Source of the DNA: Endomicrobium sp.
Lineage (GTDB): Bacteria > Elusimicrobiota > Endomicrobiia > Endomicrobiales > Endomicrobiaceae
Direction: 5' to 3'
DNA length: 11,221 nucleotides
Assembly (NCBI GenBank): GCA_031283985.1
Contig: JAITAQ010000008.1
Coordinates: forward strand, 1-11,221
Part shown: in pieces, positions 1-6,817 of the stretch
Layout of the letters: every line of letters begins with the position of its first letter
Numbering within the stretch: the stretch's first letter is position 1
Program-made: the position numbers and the translations under genes
The notes under the pieces: generated by a model
Seen by the model: the letters and a program-made list of their open reading frames with translations, nothing else
The model's database searches: none
Told to the model about the DNA's origin: nothing

Positions 1-1004
1 GCCTCAGACAAATCTTTCATGTCAATTTGTTCTTTCTTTTTTCTTGTAGCAATTAAAGCCGCTTCTTTTATCATGTTTTCAATATCGGCAGGAGACTTAT
101 ATACACTTTTTTTTGCTAACCTATCTATTTTTATATCTGGAGAGACTTTAACACTCTTTAAGTAAAACTCAAATAAACTTTTTCTTTCTTTTAAATTCGG
201 AATTGTTATAGAAATTTTTCTGTCAAAACGTCCGGGTCTAAGCAAAGCTTTATCTAAAACATTTTCGGCGGCGTTTGTAGCTGCAATAACTATAACATTA
301 CTTTTTTCGCTATCAAGTCCGTCCATCTCTACAAGCAACTGGTTTTGAGTACTGTTAGTTTCCTCTCCTGCACCCATAAAAGAAAAAGTTCTCCCTCTTC
401 CAATAACTTCTATTTCGTCTATAAAAACTATACAAGCACCATCAGTATATGCATATTCTCTAGCTTTTTTAAATAGACTTCTTACTCTGCTTGCACCAAC
501 GCCAACAAACATCTCAACAAACTCACTACCTGCCATTGAAATAAAAGGAATATTGCATTCTGTAGCTATAGCTTTTGCAAGCAAAGTTTTTCCACATCCT
601 GGAGGACCCATAAGAAGAATGCCTTTTATAATTTTGCCGCCTATTTTTTGAAGTTGTGTTCTATCTTTAATAAGCTGGACTACCTCTAAAGCTTCTTTCT
701 TTGCACTATCAAGCCCTATAACGTCGTTAAACGAAATCTTTATATCTTTTGCTTTTATTTTCTTCTTCTTTAAACTAAAGAAACCGCTTTTTTGAAAAAA
801 CGTCACATACATAAACACAAAAACTGCAGCAGACACAAACGCCAACAAGAGCTGCATAGGTAGCTGAGCAAGAGCCATAAGTCTGCAAAAAGACTCCATC
901 TGGCTTAATCCGTATATCGTAGTAGCCAGAAGCCCAACTACTATACCACCAATAATAAACCAAATTTTGTTATTCTTAACATAAATTTTGAACTTGCGTA
1001 TCAT
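1..1004 (-). CDS. FtsH-like membrane-anchored AAA+ ATPase (3' end outside the window)
   Basis: This is an open frame of about 334 codons from ATG 1002-1004 to the left edge, preceded by a good Shine-Dalgarno (AGGGAG) that supports the start. The protein has two hydrophobic segments (about residues 14-33 and 48-70), a basic linker, then an FtsH-type AAA module. That module has Walker A GPPGCGKT (133-140), pore loop MFVG (165-168), Walker B IVFIDE (ending about 197) and second region of homology RPGRFDR (256-262) with the arginine fingers. FtsH-family proteins are hexameric inner-membrane ATPases that pull proteins into a zinc protease chamber. The protease domain (HEXGH) would lie beyond the window, so proteolytic activity cannot be judged here. 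The oddity is that only about 14 residues separate the two membrane segments, against roughly 70 in classical FtsH. It lies 39 bp downstream of gpmA on the same strand and could be co-transcribed. FtsH-like ATPase is well supported; calling it true ftsH is less certain. Confidence 0.85.
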   Translation of the reverse strand, partial: MIRKFKIYVKNNKIWFIIGGIVVGLLATTIYGLSQMESFCRLMALAQLPMQLLLAFVSAAVFVFMYVTFFQKSGFFSLKKKKIKAKDIKISFNDVIGLDSAKKEALEVVQLIKDRTQLQKIGGKIIKGILLMGPPGCGKTLLAKAIATECNIPFISMAGSEFVEMFVGVGASRVRSLFKKAREYAYTDGACIVFIDEIEVIGRGRTFSFMGAGEETNSTQNQLLVEMDGLDSEKSNVIVIAATNAAENVLDKALLRPGRFDRKISITIPNLKERKSLFEFYLKSVKVSPDIKIDRLAKKSVYKSPADIENMIKEAALIATRKKKEQIDMKDLSE

Positions 1005-1043
1005 TTGCACTCCCTATCTTTAAGCTTATGGGATTGATATAAT

Positions 1044-1790
1044 TTATTTTGCTTTGCCTTGATTTGCAACTGATTCCATAGCTTTTTTAACAGCTTCAGT
1101 ATCTCCCAAATAATAGTTTTTTATGGGTTTCAAATTATCATCAAGCTCATACACAAGCGGCATAGCCGTAGGTATATTTAAACTTACTATTTCATTGTTA
1201 CTTATGTTATCAAGATATTTAACTAAAGCTCTCAAACTGTTTCCATGAGCGACTATAATAATCTTTTTGCATGCTTTTATCTGAGAAACTATTTCATTTT
1301 CCCAATAAGGCACTACTCTTTCTACCGTGTCTTTTAAGCATTCTGCCAAAGGCAGCTCTTTTTTTGTAAGTCCAGCGTATCTTATGTCTTTGCCAGGATA
1401 CCTAGTATCACTTTCTTTCAAAGGCATGGGAGGTGTATCATAACTTCTTCTCCAAATTTTCACCTGCTCTTCGCCATATTTCGTTGCTGTTTCAGCTTTG
1501 TTTAGTCCTTGCAAATCACCATAATGTCTTTCATTTAACTTCCAACTTTTAATAACTGGGATCCATACCTGGTCCATAGTATTAAGTATATTCCAAAGAG
1601 TCTTTATAGCTCTTTTAAGAACTGAGGTATATGCCAAATCAAAAGTAAATCCGGATTTTTTTAACTGTTCGCCGGCTTTTAATGCTTCTTCTAAACCTTT
1701 TTCGGATAAATCAACATCAGTCCAACCTGTAAATTTATTTTCCTTGTTCCATGTACTTTCTCCGTGTCTGATTAAAACAATTTTATACAT
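1044..1790 (-). CDS. gpmA: 2,3-bisphosphoglycerate-dependent phosphoglycerate mutase
   Basis: This cytosolic glycolytic and gluconeogenic enzyme interconverts 3- and 2-phosphoglycerate through a phosphohistidine intermediate primed by 2,3-bisphosphoglycerate. The 248-residue protein has the full family length. Visible active-site features are the phosphohistidine motif RHGES (8-12, His9), Arg60 in SVLKRA, Glu87 in LNERHYG, and the second histidine in AHGNSLR (His182). The C-terminal tail seen in dPGM enzymes is present. The start at 1790 is supported by a strong Shine-Dalgarno (GGAGGG, complement of 1797-1802) six bases upstream and by a well-formed promoter just before it. The gene is first in a likely transcription unit with the FtsH-like ATPase, 39 bp downstream. 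No damage is visible, which contrasts with the eroded cysK next to it. Confidence 0.97.
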   Translation of the reverse strand: MYKIVLIRHGESTWNKENKFTGWTDVDLSEKGLEEALKAGEQLKKSGFTFDLAYTSVLKRAIKTLWNILNTMDQVWIPVIKSWKLNERHYGDLQGLNKAETATKYGEEQVKIWRRSYDTPPMPLKESDTRYPGKDIRYAGLTKKELPLAECLKDTVERVVPYWENEIVSQIKACKKIIIVAHGNSLRALVKYLDNISNNEIVSLNIPTAMPLVYELDDNLKPIKNYYLGDTEAVKKAMESVANQGKAK

Positions 1791-1796
1791 CGCCAG

Positions 1797-1848
1797 CCCT
1801 CCAATTTATAATTTCAGACATTATATTACATTTACAATCTAAAGACAA
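1797..1848 (-). promoter_or_regulatory. sigma70-type promoter and ribosome binding site of gpmA
   Basis: On the minus strand, TTGTCT (1843-1848) and TATAAT (1820-1825) are separated by exactly 17 bases. Transcription should start near 1813, giving a leader of about 20 nt with the Shine-Dalgarno GGAGGG at 1797-1802. The -10 box is a perfect consensus and the -35 box matches 4 of 6 positions. I see no operator-like palindrome over it. This is the clearest promoter in the window and may also drive the FtsH-like gene. Confidence 0.65.
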
Positions 1849-2310
1849 TTTTATGATATGATATATTGTTATTAAAATTCACCCTTATATAAAATACATG
1901 ATACTATCACATTAAGATATAATATTATGTATTTAGATTTTTGAATTTGACACTTAACATCACTTTATCCACACATATATAAGTAGGATATCTTTTTGAG
2001 TTTATTATTATAACGGTATTCATTTTGGTTGGTGTTGCAGCAAGTAATGGATAGCTAAATGCAAAAATATAAATTCTCTTTTGGTCTTATAGTGTAAATT
2101 ATCCACAGCAAATATAAATATCCATGAGCACTTGGAAAAAGCTTACCATATTATTACTACATGTATCATATAGCAGAGGATATTATTCAAAAAAACATCT
2201 TAAGTCTTGGATATAAATTCAAAATTTAGCTCCTAATTCTTTAATATACTATAGAAAAAGACTGCGAGAAAATTTATTTTTCCACAGCTTTTTTTGATTT
2301 TCAAAGTAAT
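1849..2310. other. gene-free AT-rich gap with three DnaA-box-like 9-mers
   Basis: There is no convincing coding sequence on either strand, only short interrupted frames. The stretch from about 1850 to 1960 is extremely AT-rich. Two perfect TTATCCACA sites lie at 1965-1973 and 2099-2107, and a one-mismatch TTTTCCACA lies at 2278-2286, all in the same orientation. Such sites bind the initiator DnaA in many bacteria. This could be a replication-origin-like or DnaA-regulated region, or the remains of decayed genes in which the sites occur by chance. No dnaA, dnaN or other origin-linked gene is present in the window. Confidence 0.35.
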
Positions 2311-2640
2311 TTAGCTTTCTGAAAAAAGCGGAGTTGATAAATATCTTTCGACTGTATCAGGTAAAATTACAACTATTCTTTTCCCAGAATTTTCAGCCCT
2401 CTTTGCAACTTCTGCAACTGCGGAAAGAGCTGCACCTGAGGAAATTCCAACAAGCACTCCTTCAAATTTTGCCACTTATCTTCATTTTTTAAACGCATCT
2501 TTGCTTGAAACCGCAATAACTTCATCACAAATTTCTGTATTTAGTGTCTTGGGAACAAATCCCGCACCTAAACCTTGAATTTGATGATGACCATGAAATC
2601 CTTCTGTTATATTATTGTAAATTTTTGACACTTTTTCCTC
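2311..2640 (-). pseudogene. cysK: cysteine synthase A remnant (C-terminal third, two in-frame stops)
   Basis: One reading frame of 110 codons, ending in TAA at 2311-2313, reads like the C-terminal third of O-acetylserine sulfhydrylase. It holds a degenerate HHQIQGLGAGFVPK (family HKIQGIGAGFVP), then [29 protein letters not shown] with the serine and glycine residues that bind the PLP phosphate, and [18 protein letters not shown]. The frame is kept throughout, but TGA (2482-2484) and TAA (2476-2478) interrupt it in a conserved helix. The N-terminal 200 or so residues, including the PLP lysine, are missing. CysK makes cysteine from O-acetylserine and sulfide. The remnant cannot make active enzyme and lies between gpmA and the helicase gene. 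Its identity is firm; CysM or another beta-replacing PLP enzyme is less likely given the HxIQGxGAGF and LPDTxERYLST motifs. Confidence 0.9.
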
Positions 2641-2807
2641 AAAAATAAAACATATATTACATTACTTTTTTATTTTAATCAATATGCAAAAATTCATAAA
2701 CCTGAGTATATAAGAAAGGTAAATAAAGATAGGATTTAAAAATGAAAAGAAAAAAGAGAATCTAAATGATAAAGTCAGGTATTAATAAAACCTTAATTGC
2801 TATAACT

Positions 2808-4082
2808 CTAAAAATTATAAATTGGAACTAATATATCTTTTTTAGTAATAGGTCTGGACAAACTTATTCCACCAAAAGATGTGCATCTGCTTAACGCTAC
2901 ATAAAGCTGACCCGGAGCAAATGCTCCATATTCCATATCTATTATAATATTGTTAAATGTTTTCCCCTGACTTTTATGTATAGTTACAGCCCAAGACAAT
3001 TTTAATGGATATTGTTTAAAAAATCCCATACTTTCTGTTTCTATTTGTTCCTGTTTTTCATTCCACTTATATTTAAATAGTTCCCATTTAAAAGGTTCAA
3101 CATATTCCGTCCTTCCATTTGAAAATTTGACGTATATAAGAGTTTTATTGGAACGCATATTATTTTTTATATCTTCAACAATTCCTATACTGCCATTTAC
3201 CCATCTGCCTTTGGCATCGTTGTTTAACATCATCACTTGAGCACCTTTTTTAATTACCAAATTATATTCTGCAGGAAGCATTTTAGAACCTTCTTCTATA
3301 TTTTTAGTTTCCGCTACAAATATAGCACAGTCTGAATTTATCTTTGAAAGGTATTGATGATTTATATACGCAGCTTTATTATTTGTTGTGGTTAAGTACA
3401 CGCTCATAGGCTTGCTGAAAATGTCTGGAGAAACCTTTTTATTAAGCTCAGCGAGTTCAGCATCGCTAATTGTATTGTTGCGAACCGCATTTAATAAAGC
3501 CACAAAATTAAGCTCTTGCTGCCTATATACTTTTGTAAGCTCAAGTGTGTGAAGCATACATTCATTTAAAGAATACGCACTTAAAAAATAAGGCGATTTG
3601 TACACAGAAGAAAAAATATGTTTTTCTTCTCTTTTTACAACAGGAGGAAGCTGCTTTAAATCCCCGATAAACACCATTTGAACACCGCCAAACGGCTCTT
3701 TATGTTTTTCCCTGTTTACTCTTAAAAATTTATCAACACAATCCAGTAAATCACAACGTAGCATTGATGCTTCGTCAATAATAATTGTTTCAACTTTTCT
3801 ATATATTGATTTGTCAGAAAGTTTTTTATTTTTGATTTTAGAAAGAGTCACGTCTGGCTTAAAATTAAAAAAAGAATGGATTGTTTCTCCGCCGCAATTG
3901 AGAGCGGCTACGCCAGTAGGAGCAAGAACTATAGTCCTTTTTTTAACATGCATTATATAGTAACGCAAAAATGTGGTTTTGCCAGTACCAGCATTCCCTG
4001 TTACAAAAACACAATTATGCGTTTTATCTATTAAATCAAAAACTTCTTTAAATTTATCATTTATTTCTAATTTGTTCGGCAT
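2808..4082 (-). CDS. PIF1-like superfamily 1B DNA helicase
   Basis: This is an intact protein of 424 residues with the SF1B (PIF1/RecD-type) helicase motifs in order: Walker A GNAGTGKTT (29-37), APTGVAALN (54-62), ETIHSFF (66-72), Walker B IIIDEASM (100-107), FIGDLKQLPPV (138-148), VYRQ (185-188), AVTIHKSQG (365-373) and YVALSRC (394-400). Such enzymes unwind DNA 5' to 3' and act on stalled forks, G-quadruplexes or recombination intermediates. This one is close to a minimal helicase core, with no added nuclease or zinc domain, and I see no signal peptide. No Shine-Dalgarno precedes ATG 4080-4082, but a TATAAT lies just upstream, so the mRNA may be leaderless. Neighbours on both sides are pseudogenes, so the locus says little about its partner; retention among debris suggests it is used. 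RecD2 is an alternative family name, but the protein is too short for it. Confidence 0.9.
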   Translation of the reverse strand: MPNKLEINDKFKEVFDLIDKTHNCVFVTGNAGTGKTTFLRYYIMHVKKRTIVLAPTGVAALNCGGETIHSFFNFKPDVTLSKIKNKKLSDKSIYRKVETIIIDEASMLRCDLLDCVDKFLRVNREKHKEPFGGVQMVFIGDLKQLPPVVKREEKHIFSSVYKSPYFLSAYSLNECMLHTLELTKVYRQQELNFVALLNAVRNNTISDAELAELNKKVSPDIFSKPMSVYLTTTNNKAAYINHQYLSKINSDCAIFVAETKNIEEGSKMLPAEYNLVIKKGAQVMMLNNDAKGRWVNGSIGIVEDIKNNMRSNKTLIYVKFSNGRTEYVEPFKWELFKYKWNEKQEQIETESMGFFKQYPLKLSWAVTIHKSQGKTFNNIIIDMEYGAFAPGQLYVALSRCTSFGGISLSRPITKKDILVPIYNF

Positions 4083-4089
4083 TTTGGTA

Positions 4090-4095
4090 ATTATA
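4090..4095 (-). promoter_or_regulatory. possible -10 box of the helicase gene
   Basis: A perfect TATAAT, preceded by TGA, ends seven bases before the helicase ATG (4080-4082). Transcription would begin at or next to the start codon, giving a leaderless or nearly leaderless mRNA. That would explain the missing Shine-Dalgarno. No good -35 hexamer sits at 17 +/- 1 bases, and in DNA this AT-rich a chance TATAAT is common, so confidence is low. Confidence 0.3.
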
Positions 4096-4169
4096 TCATT
4101 TTAAGTGTTAAGTTTTAGATAAGTAAAATTTTATTGAAATCTTTATTTAGCAACATATTTCTAAATCAT

Positions 4170-4358
4170 AAAATTTTACAGGATTATATTTCCAAAACTA
4201 AAATTCCTGATGCAGATTATTTTATAAACCCATATATCAGCTACACGCATAAATGCATATTATATTGTTATGCCGAGTTTATGAAAACGTTATACTACCA
4301 ACATTAAGTCTTTTTTAACAGTGTCTGGGAGTTTGATAATTTAAAATCTTTTCTATGA
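4170..4358 (+). pseudogene. radical SAM protein remnant with destroyed cysteine motif
   Basis: A plus-strand frame running through stops reads KILQDYISKTKIPDADYFIN, then PYISYTHKCILYCYAEFMKTL, stop (4305-4307), then NSVWEFDNLKSF before a TGA at 4356-4358. This resembles the N-terminal iron-sulfur region of SplB-like radical SAM proteins, whose pattern is roughly KSKIPDADYxINPYxGCxHGCIYCYAxFMKR followed by WGxFxDVK. In the remnant the first cysteine has become tyrosine, and an extra residue separates the other two (C-I-L-Y-C), so the [4Fe-4S] cluster could not form normally. Only about 60 codons remain and the catalytic barrel is gone. The family call comes from motif memory without an alignment. 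The orientation is opposite to the flanking intact genes. Confidence 0.6.
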
Positions 4359-4496
4359 ATATTCTATAATTGACGAAAATATTCTACAAAAATAGCTTGG
4401 CAAAGTTAGCACAGTATTATATTGCATGTAATATGATGTATATATAATATGCAAAGGAATGAGGTATCCTAATTTGAGAATTACCACTTTTTGAAT
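4359..4496. other. AT-rich gap with possible plus-strand promoter elements
   Basis: No gene is visible here. A TATAAT at 4443-4448 on the plus strand follows a TTGCAT at 4422-4427 with a 15-base spacer, shorter than ideal. It could once have driven the small plus-strand ORFs that begin at 4497. The same TTGCAT pairs with ATGCAA at 4449-4454 as a weak inverted repeat. The 9-mer AATATTCTA occurs twice, at 4358-4366 and 4378-4386. None of these is strong. Confidence 0.2.
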
Positions 4497-4619
4497 ATGT
4501 CTAGTGACGAATCCTTGAAAAAAACTGAAGAACTACTAAACATTTTATATAGCTTGATAGAGCTGGTTTTAAACTATAAAGTCATTGAAATAAAGGATGA
4601 TGATGTCAATATGTGCTAA
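4497..4619 (+). CDS. small 40-residue ORF of unknown function overlapping the next reading frame
   Basis: ATG 4497-4499 opens a 40-codon frame (starting MSSDESLKKTEELLN, ending IKDDDVNMC). It looks like an acidic amphipathic helix followed by a beta strand. It ends in TAA at 4617-4619, so it overlaps the GTG (4613-4615) of the following secreted-protein frame by seven bases, an arrangement typical of translational coupling. There is no clear Shine-Dalgarno. The frame is also open a few codons upstream of the ATG, so it may be the tail of a larger eroded gene. I do not recognise a family. Because the next gene is broken and the region is full of debris, it may not be functional. Confidence 0.25.
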   Translation: MSSDESLKKTEELLNILYSLIELVLNYKVIEIKDDDVNMC

Positions 4620-4850
4620 GAACAAAAAGAATTGTGTTGTTATTGTTGGTGGTATCGACGTTTATGTTTTCTAGTGCTTGGGCAGACAAGATGAAAGAAC
4701 CAATTATCGTTACAATAAATGGGAGATTAGTAGTTAACGAAGATGCAGTGGATTCTATTATTGAAAGCCTTGAGATTCTACTCACCGTTTGATACAGCAT
4801 TGAATAAAGCAGAACGTTTCGCACAATTTGTAAGACCATATGAAGACTAC
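4613..4850 (+). pseudogene. frameshifted gene for a small secreted protein, function unknown
   Basis: From GTG 4613-4615 the frame encodes a textbook signal peptide: basic start LRTKR, hydrophobic core IVLLLLVVSTFMF, and cleavage site SSAWA before DKMKEP. The mature stretch IIVTINGRLVVNEDAVDSII follows. This frame stops at TGA 4790-4792. Protein-like sequence continues in another frame from about 4770 (LRFYSPFDTALNKAERFAQF, then VRPYEDYV), so a single-base indel near 4770-4780 probably broke one gene. It abuts the remnant of deoA on the opposite strand at 4851, where its 3' end appears to have been lost. A purine-rich AAAGGA lies upstream but spaced long for the GTG; the original start may have been altered too. 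The export signal is clear; the family is not recognised. Confidence 0.45.
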
Positions 4851-5092
4851 GTCCGCTCTAACGCCAGTCTGGATAGCTCTTTCTGCTCCTGTCAACATTT
4901 CTGCTATCCCCACACTTCTTGTATCAATATATGAAATATATCCCAATCCCGAGTTTGCTGCTTTTATTTCTTTGAAATATTTAGCTTTTGGGATAAATAG
5001 TATCTGAGGTGTCTATAACGCGCACTTTGCCACCCTGCAGTCTAATTATGTCCTTTTTACGTGATTAAAAAATTCTATCATAGGAAAACTTG
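4851..5092 (-). pseudogene. deoA: pyrimidine-nucleoside (thymidine) phosphorylase remnant, C-terminal part
   Basis: The minus strand reads DIIRLQGGKVRVIDTSDTIY, then PK, a one-base insertion in a run of A (4986-4989), then AKYFKEIKAANSGLGYISYI and DTRSVGIAEMLTGAERAIQTG. This matches the end of the catalytic domain and the start of the C-terminal domain of DeoA/Pdp, whose usual pattern is LQGGxxxVIDxxxxLPxAKYxxEIKAxxSGYVxxIDxxxIGxAxxxLGAGR. A weaker match, in another frame, extends to about 5092 (SSFPMIEFFNHVK). About 300 N-terminal residues and the final domain are missing. The enzyme splits thymidine or uridine into base and (deoxy)ribose 1-phosphate, the substrate of phosphopentomutase, whose wrecked gene lies just upstream on the same strand. 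That pairing supports the identification. Confidence 0.72.
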
Positions 5093-5256
5093 AGCTAACA
5101 CAAGGGGGTCCATTTATCATAATGATATACATACCTGCATAATCTGGCAATGGTGTGCCAAGCCCTTCTTGCGGTTACACTGCATGAGATTCTTCAGATG
5201 TTTCAGCAGAATCTTGACTCACATTTAGCATTTCATTTTCAATACACGTCTGTGCA
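5093..5256 (-). other. degenerate spacer between the deoB and deoA remnants
   Basis: One minus-strand frame reads VSQDSAETSEESHAV, TAA stop, then PQEGLGTPLPDYAGMYIIMI. It looks like former coding sequence, but I recognise no family. It does not match the normal C-terminus of phosphopentomutase or a clear part of DeoA, nor the purine nucleoside phosphorylase that often sits between them. It is probably the eroded 5' part of deoA or another lost gene of the operon. Confidence 0.25.
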
Positions 5257-5796
5257 TTAGAAGTTAGAAATTGAACATTTAAAGCTGTCACCATTTTTCA
5301 TTTTTGGAATACCAAAAATATCGGCAACCGTTTGAGAAATGTCTGATAAAATTTTTCTTATTCTCAAATCAACATTTTTCTTTAACTTTTTTCCATATAT
5401 AAGTAAAAGAGAACATACTCTCTCGTATTGTCCGTATGAAGTTTGTAAGTTAGATCGCAGACATGATCCGCTGTTATGATAAGTATATCATCGTATTTTA
5501 ATGCTTTGATAAAATTTGGCAAAACAACGTCAAAATCTTTCAAACCATTTGCATAAGCTTCAATATCGCGTCTGTGAATCCATAGCGGATCAAAATCAAC
5601 AAGATTTGTAAAAATTAACGTTTGTTGCTTTGCTAGATTGATTTACTTCATTAAGCATAGTATATCTATACCGTTTAGATTTCTTTTGGTATAAATAGTT
5701 TTTGGTATTGTTGATCTTTTCATTACACGTGGCATCATCGGAAAGTTCCACGACAACAACGCTATCCAATACAATTAAAATAATTCATTTTGTCAT
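5257..5796 (-). pseudogene. deoB: phosphopentomutase remnant with internal deletion, stops and frameshifts
   Basis: The gene starts at ATG 5794-5796 (MTK), meets a TGA at codon 4 (5785-5787), then reads IILIVLDSVVVVELSDDA, the N-terminal metal-binding strand of DeoB. After about 30 codons the sequence jumps in another frame to the C-terminal third: IYTKRNLNGID, LIFTNLVDFDPLWIHRRDIE, ALKYDDILIITADHVCD and TDNTREYV. So some 230-250 internal codons are deleted. A one-base loss near 5410-5414 (GTTCTCTT for expected GTTCCTCTT) shifts frame again before LLIYGKKLKKNVDLR and TVADIFGIPK. The frame ends at TAA 5257-5259. A metal-site histidine of TDHTRE has become asparagine. DeoB converts (deoxy)ribose 1-phosphate to the 5-phosphate. 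It follows the transketolase pair on the same strand. Identity is secure and function is clearly lost. Confidence 0.92.
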
Positions 5797-5830
5797 AACT
5801 CATTTCCGCAAATACGACAAAAACTATAAG

Positions 5831-6778
5831 TTATTTTCTTTTTAAAATCTTTTGAACCGCTTTTACTATATTAACATCTCTCAAACCGTATTTAGTTATT
5901 AAATCCATAGGATCGCCCGATTCGCCAAAAGTATCGTTTACCGCTACCATTTCTACAGGAACAGGACAATTTTTAACTAATACTTCTGCAACAGCAGAAC
6001 CAAATCCTCCGTAAATTTGATGTTCCTCGGCAGTTACTATGGCTCCGCACTCTTTAGCTATAGAAATAATTGCTTTTTCATCTATGGGCTTTATTGTGTG
6101 AGCATTTACCACTCTCGCTTCAATTCCTTTTTTCTCCAAAAGTTCAGCAGCCATTAAAGCTTCATAAACCATTGTTCCACAAGCCATAATTGCAACATCG
6201 TTTCCTTCTCTTAAGATATTAACCTTTCCTATCTTAAATGGAGAATTGTCATTTGTAAATATAGGAGTGTTTTCTCTACCATATCTTATATAAACAGGAC
6301 CATTTGCATAAGCGCTTGCTATAACAGCTTTTTTTGTTTCTACAAAATCGCACGGAGCAATAACTTTCATTCTAGGGAGACATCTCATAATAGCAATTTC
6401 TTCCAAAGCCTGATGAGTCGCTCCATCTGGACCAACCATAAGACCTGAATGCGACCCACCGATTTTAACATTCAAATTAGAATAACAAATAGTAGTTCTT
6501 ATTTGTTCCCAAGGTCTTCCAGCAGCAAAAACTCCGTATGTAGCCACAAATGGAATAAATCCGGCTACGGCAAGCCCGGCAGCCATGCCAAGCAAGTTAG
6601 TTTCAGCTATGCCTACATTAAGAAATCGGTCTGGAAACATATCTCTAAAAGTATTTATTGCAACAGAAGAGGATGTATCAGCACCTAAAACAAAAATCTT
6701 ATGATTTTCTTTTCCAAGCTCAACAAGACCTTCTCCAAAACCAAATCTTGTAGCTTTTTTCCCAAAAATTTCTACCAT
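5831..6778 (-). CDS. transketolase, C-terminal subunit (pyrimidine-binding and C-terminal domains)
   Basis: This 315-residue protein is the second half of a split transketolase. It should pair with the N-terminal subunit encoded just upstream to transfer two-carbon ketol units between sugar phosphates in the cytosolic non-oxidative pentose phosphate pathway. Visible features are NVGIAETN (54-61) with the glutamate (Glu59) that activates the TPP aminopyrimidine ring, the VGPDGATHQALEE segment (115-127) with Asp118 and His122 near the substrate, and the C-terminal transketolase fold (VVNAHTIKPID, then AEEHQIYGGFGSAVAEVL). The start at 6778 has a good Shine-Dalgarno (GGGAG, six bases upstream). 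It lies 39 bp behind the N-terminal gene. The length is normal for the split archaeal/anaerobe type. 1-Deoxyxylulose-5-phosphate synthase is unlikely, because that enzyme is a single longer chain with different motifs. No damage is visible. Confidence 0.95.
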   Translation of the reverse strand: MVEIFGKKATRFGFGEGLVELGKENHKIFVLGADTSSSVAINTFRDMFPDRFLNVGIAETNLLGMAAGLAVAGFIPFVATYGVFAAGRPWEQIRTTICYSNLNVKIGGSHSGLMVGPDGATHQALEEIAIMRCLPRMKVIAPCDFVETKKAVIASAYANGPVYIRYGRENTPIFTNDNSPFKIGKVNILREGNDVAIMACGTMVYEALMAAELLEKKGIEARVVNAHTIKPIDEKAIISIAKECGAIVTAEEHQIYGGFGSAVAEVLVKNCPVPVEMVAVNDTFGESGDPMDLITKYGLRDVNIVKAVQKILKRK

Positions 6779-6817
6779 AACTATCTCCCGTATAATCCCA
6801 TAGAGTTTATAAATATA

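Noticed and set aside
588..596. DnaA-box-like TTTTCCACA inside the FtsH-like gene
   Set aside because: It encodes part of Walker A (codons for Gly-Lys) and has a mismatch; it shows that such weak sites also occur by chance, so only the perfect pair upstream of gpmA was given weight.
775..963. Minus-strand ORF of 62 codons at the start of the FtsH-like gene
   Set aside because: It is an out-of-frame reading of the membrane-segment region of the real gene, which continues in the other frame with clear AAA motifs.
4358..4386. Direct repeat AATATTCTA (two copies 20 bp apart) as a possible CRISPR or iteron array
   Set aside because: Only two short AT-rich copies exist, with no further units; not an array.
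4422..4454. Inverted repeat TTGCAT/ATGCAA as a transcription terminator
   Set aside because: It has only six paired bases, a long loop, low GC and no following T run; too weak to call.
4606..4839. Minus-strand ORF of 77 codons
   Set aside because: It is antisense to the signal-peptide frame and shows no family features of its own.
5822..5840. Short palindrome after the transketolase C-terminal gene as a terminator
   Set aside because: The stem is only about four base pairs of A/T-rich sequence; no convincing intrinsic terminator.
6449..6688. Plus-strand ORF inside the transketolase C-terminal gene
   Set aside because: It is antisense to a conserved gene, with no protein family features; a shadow frame.
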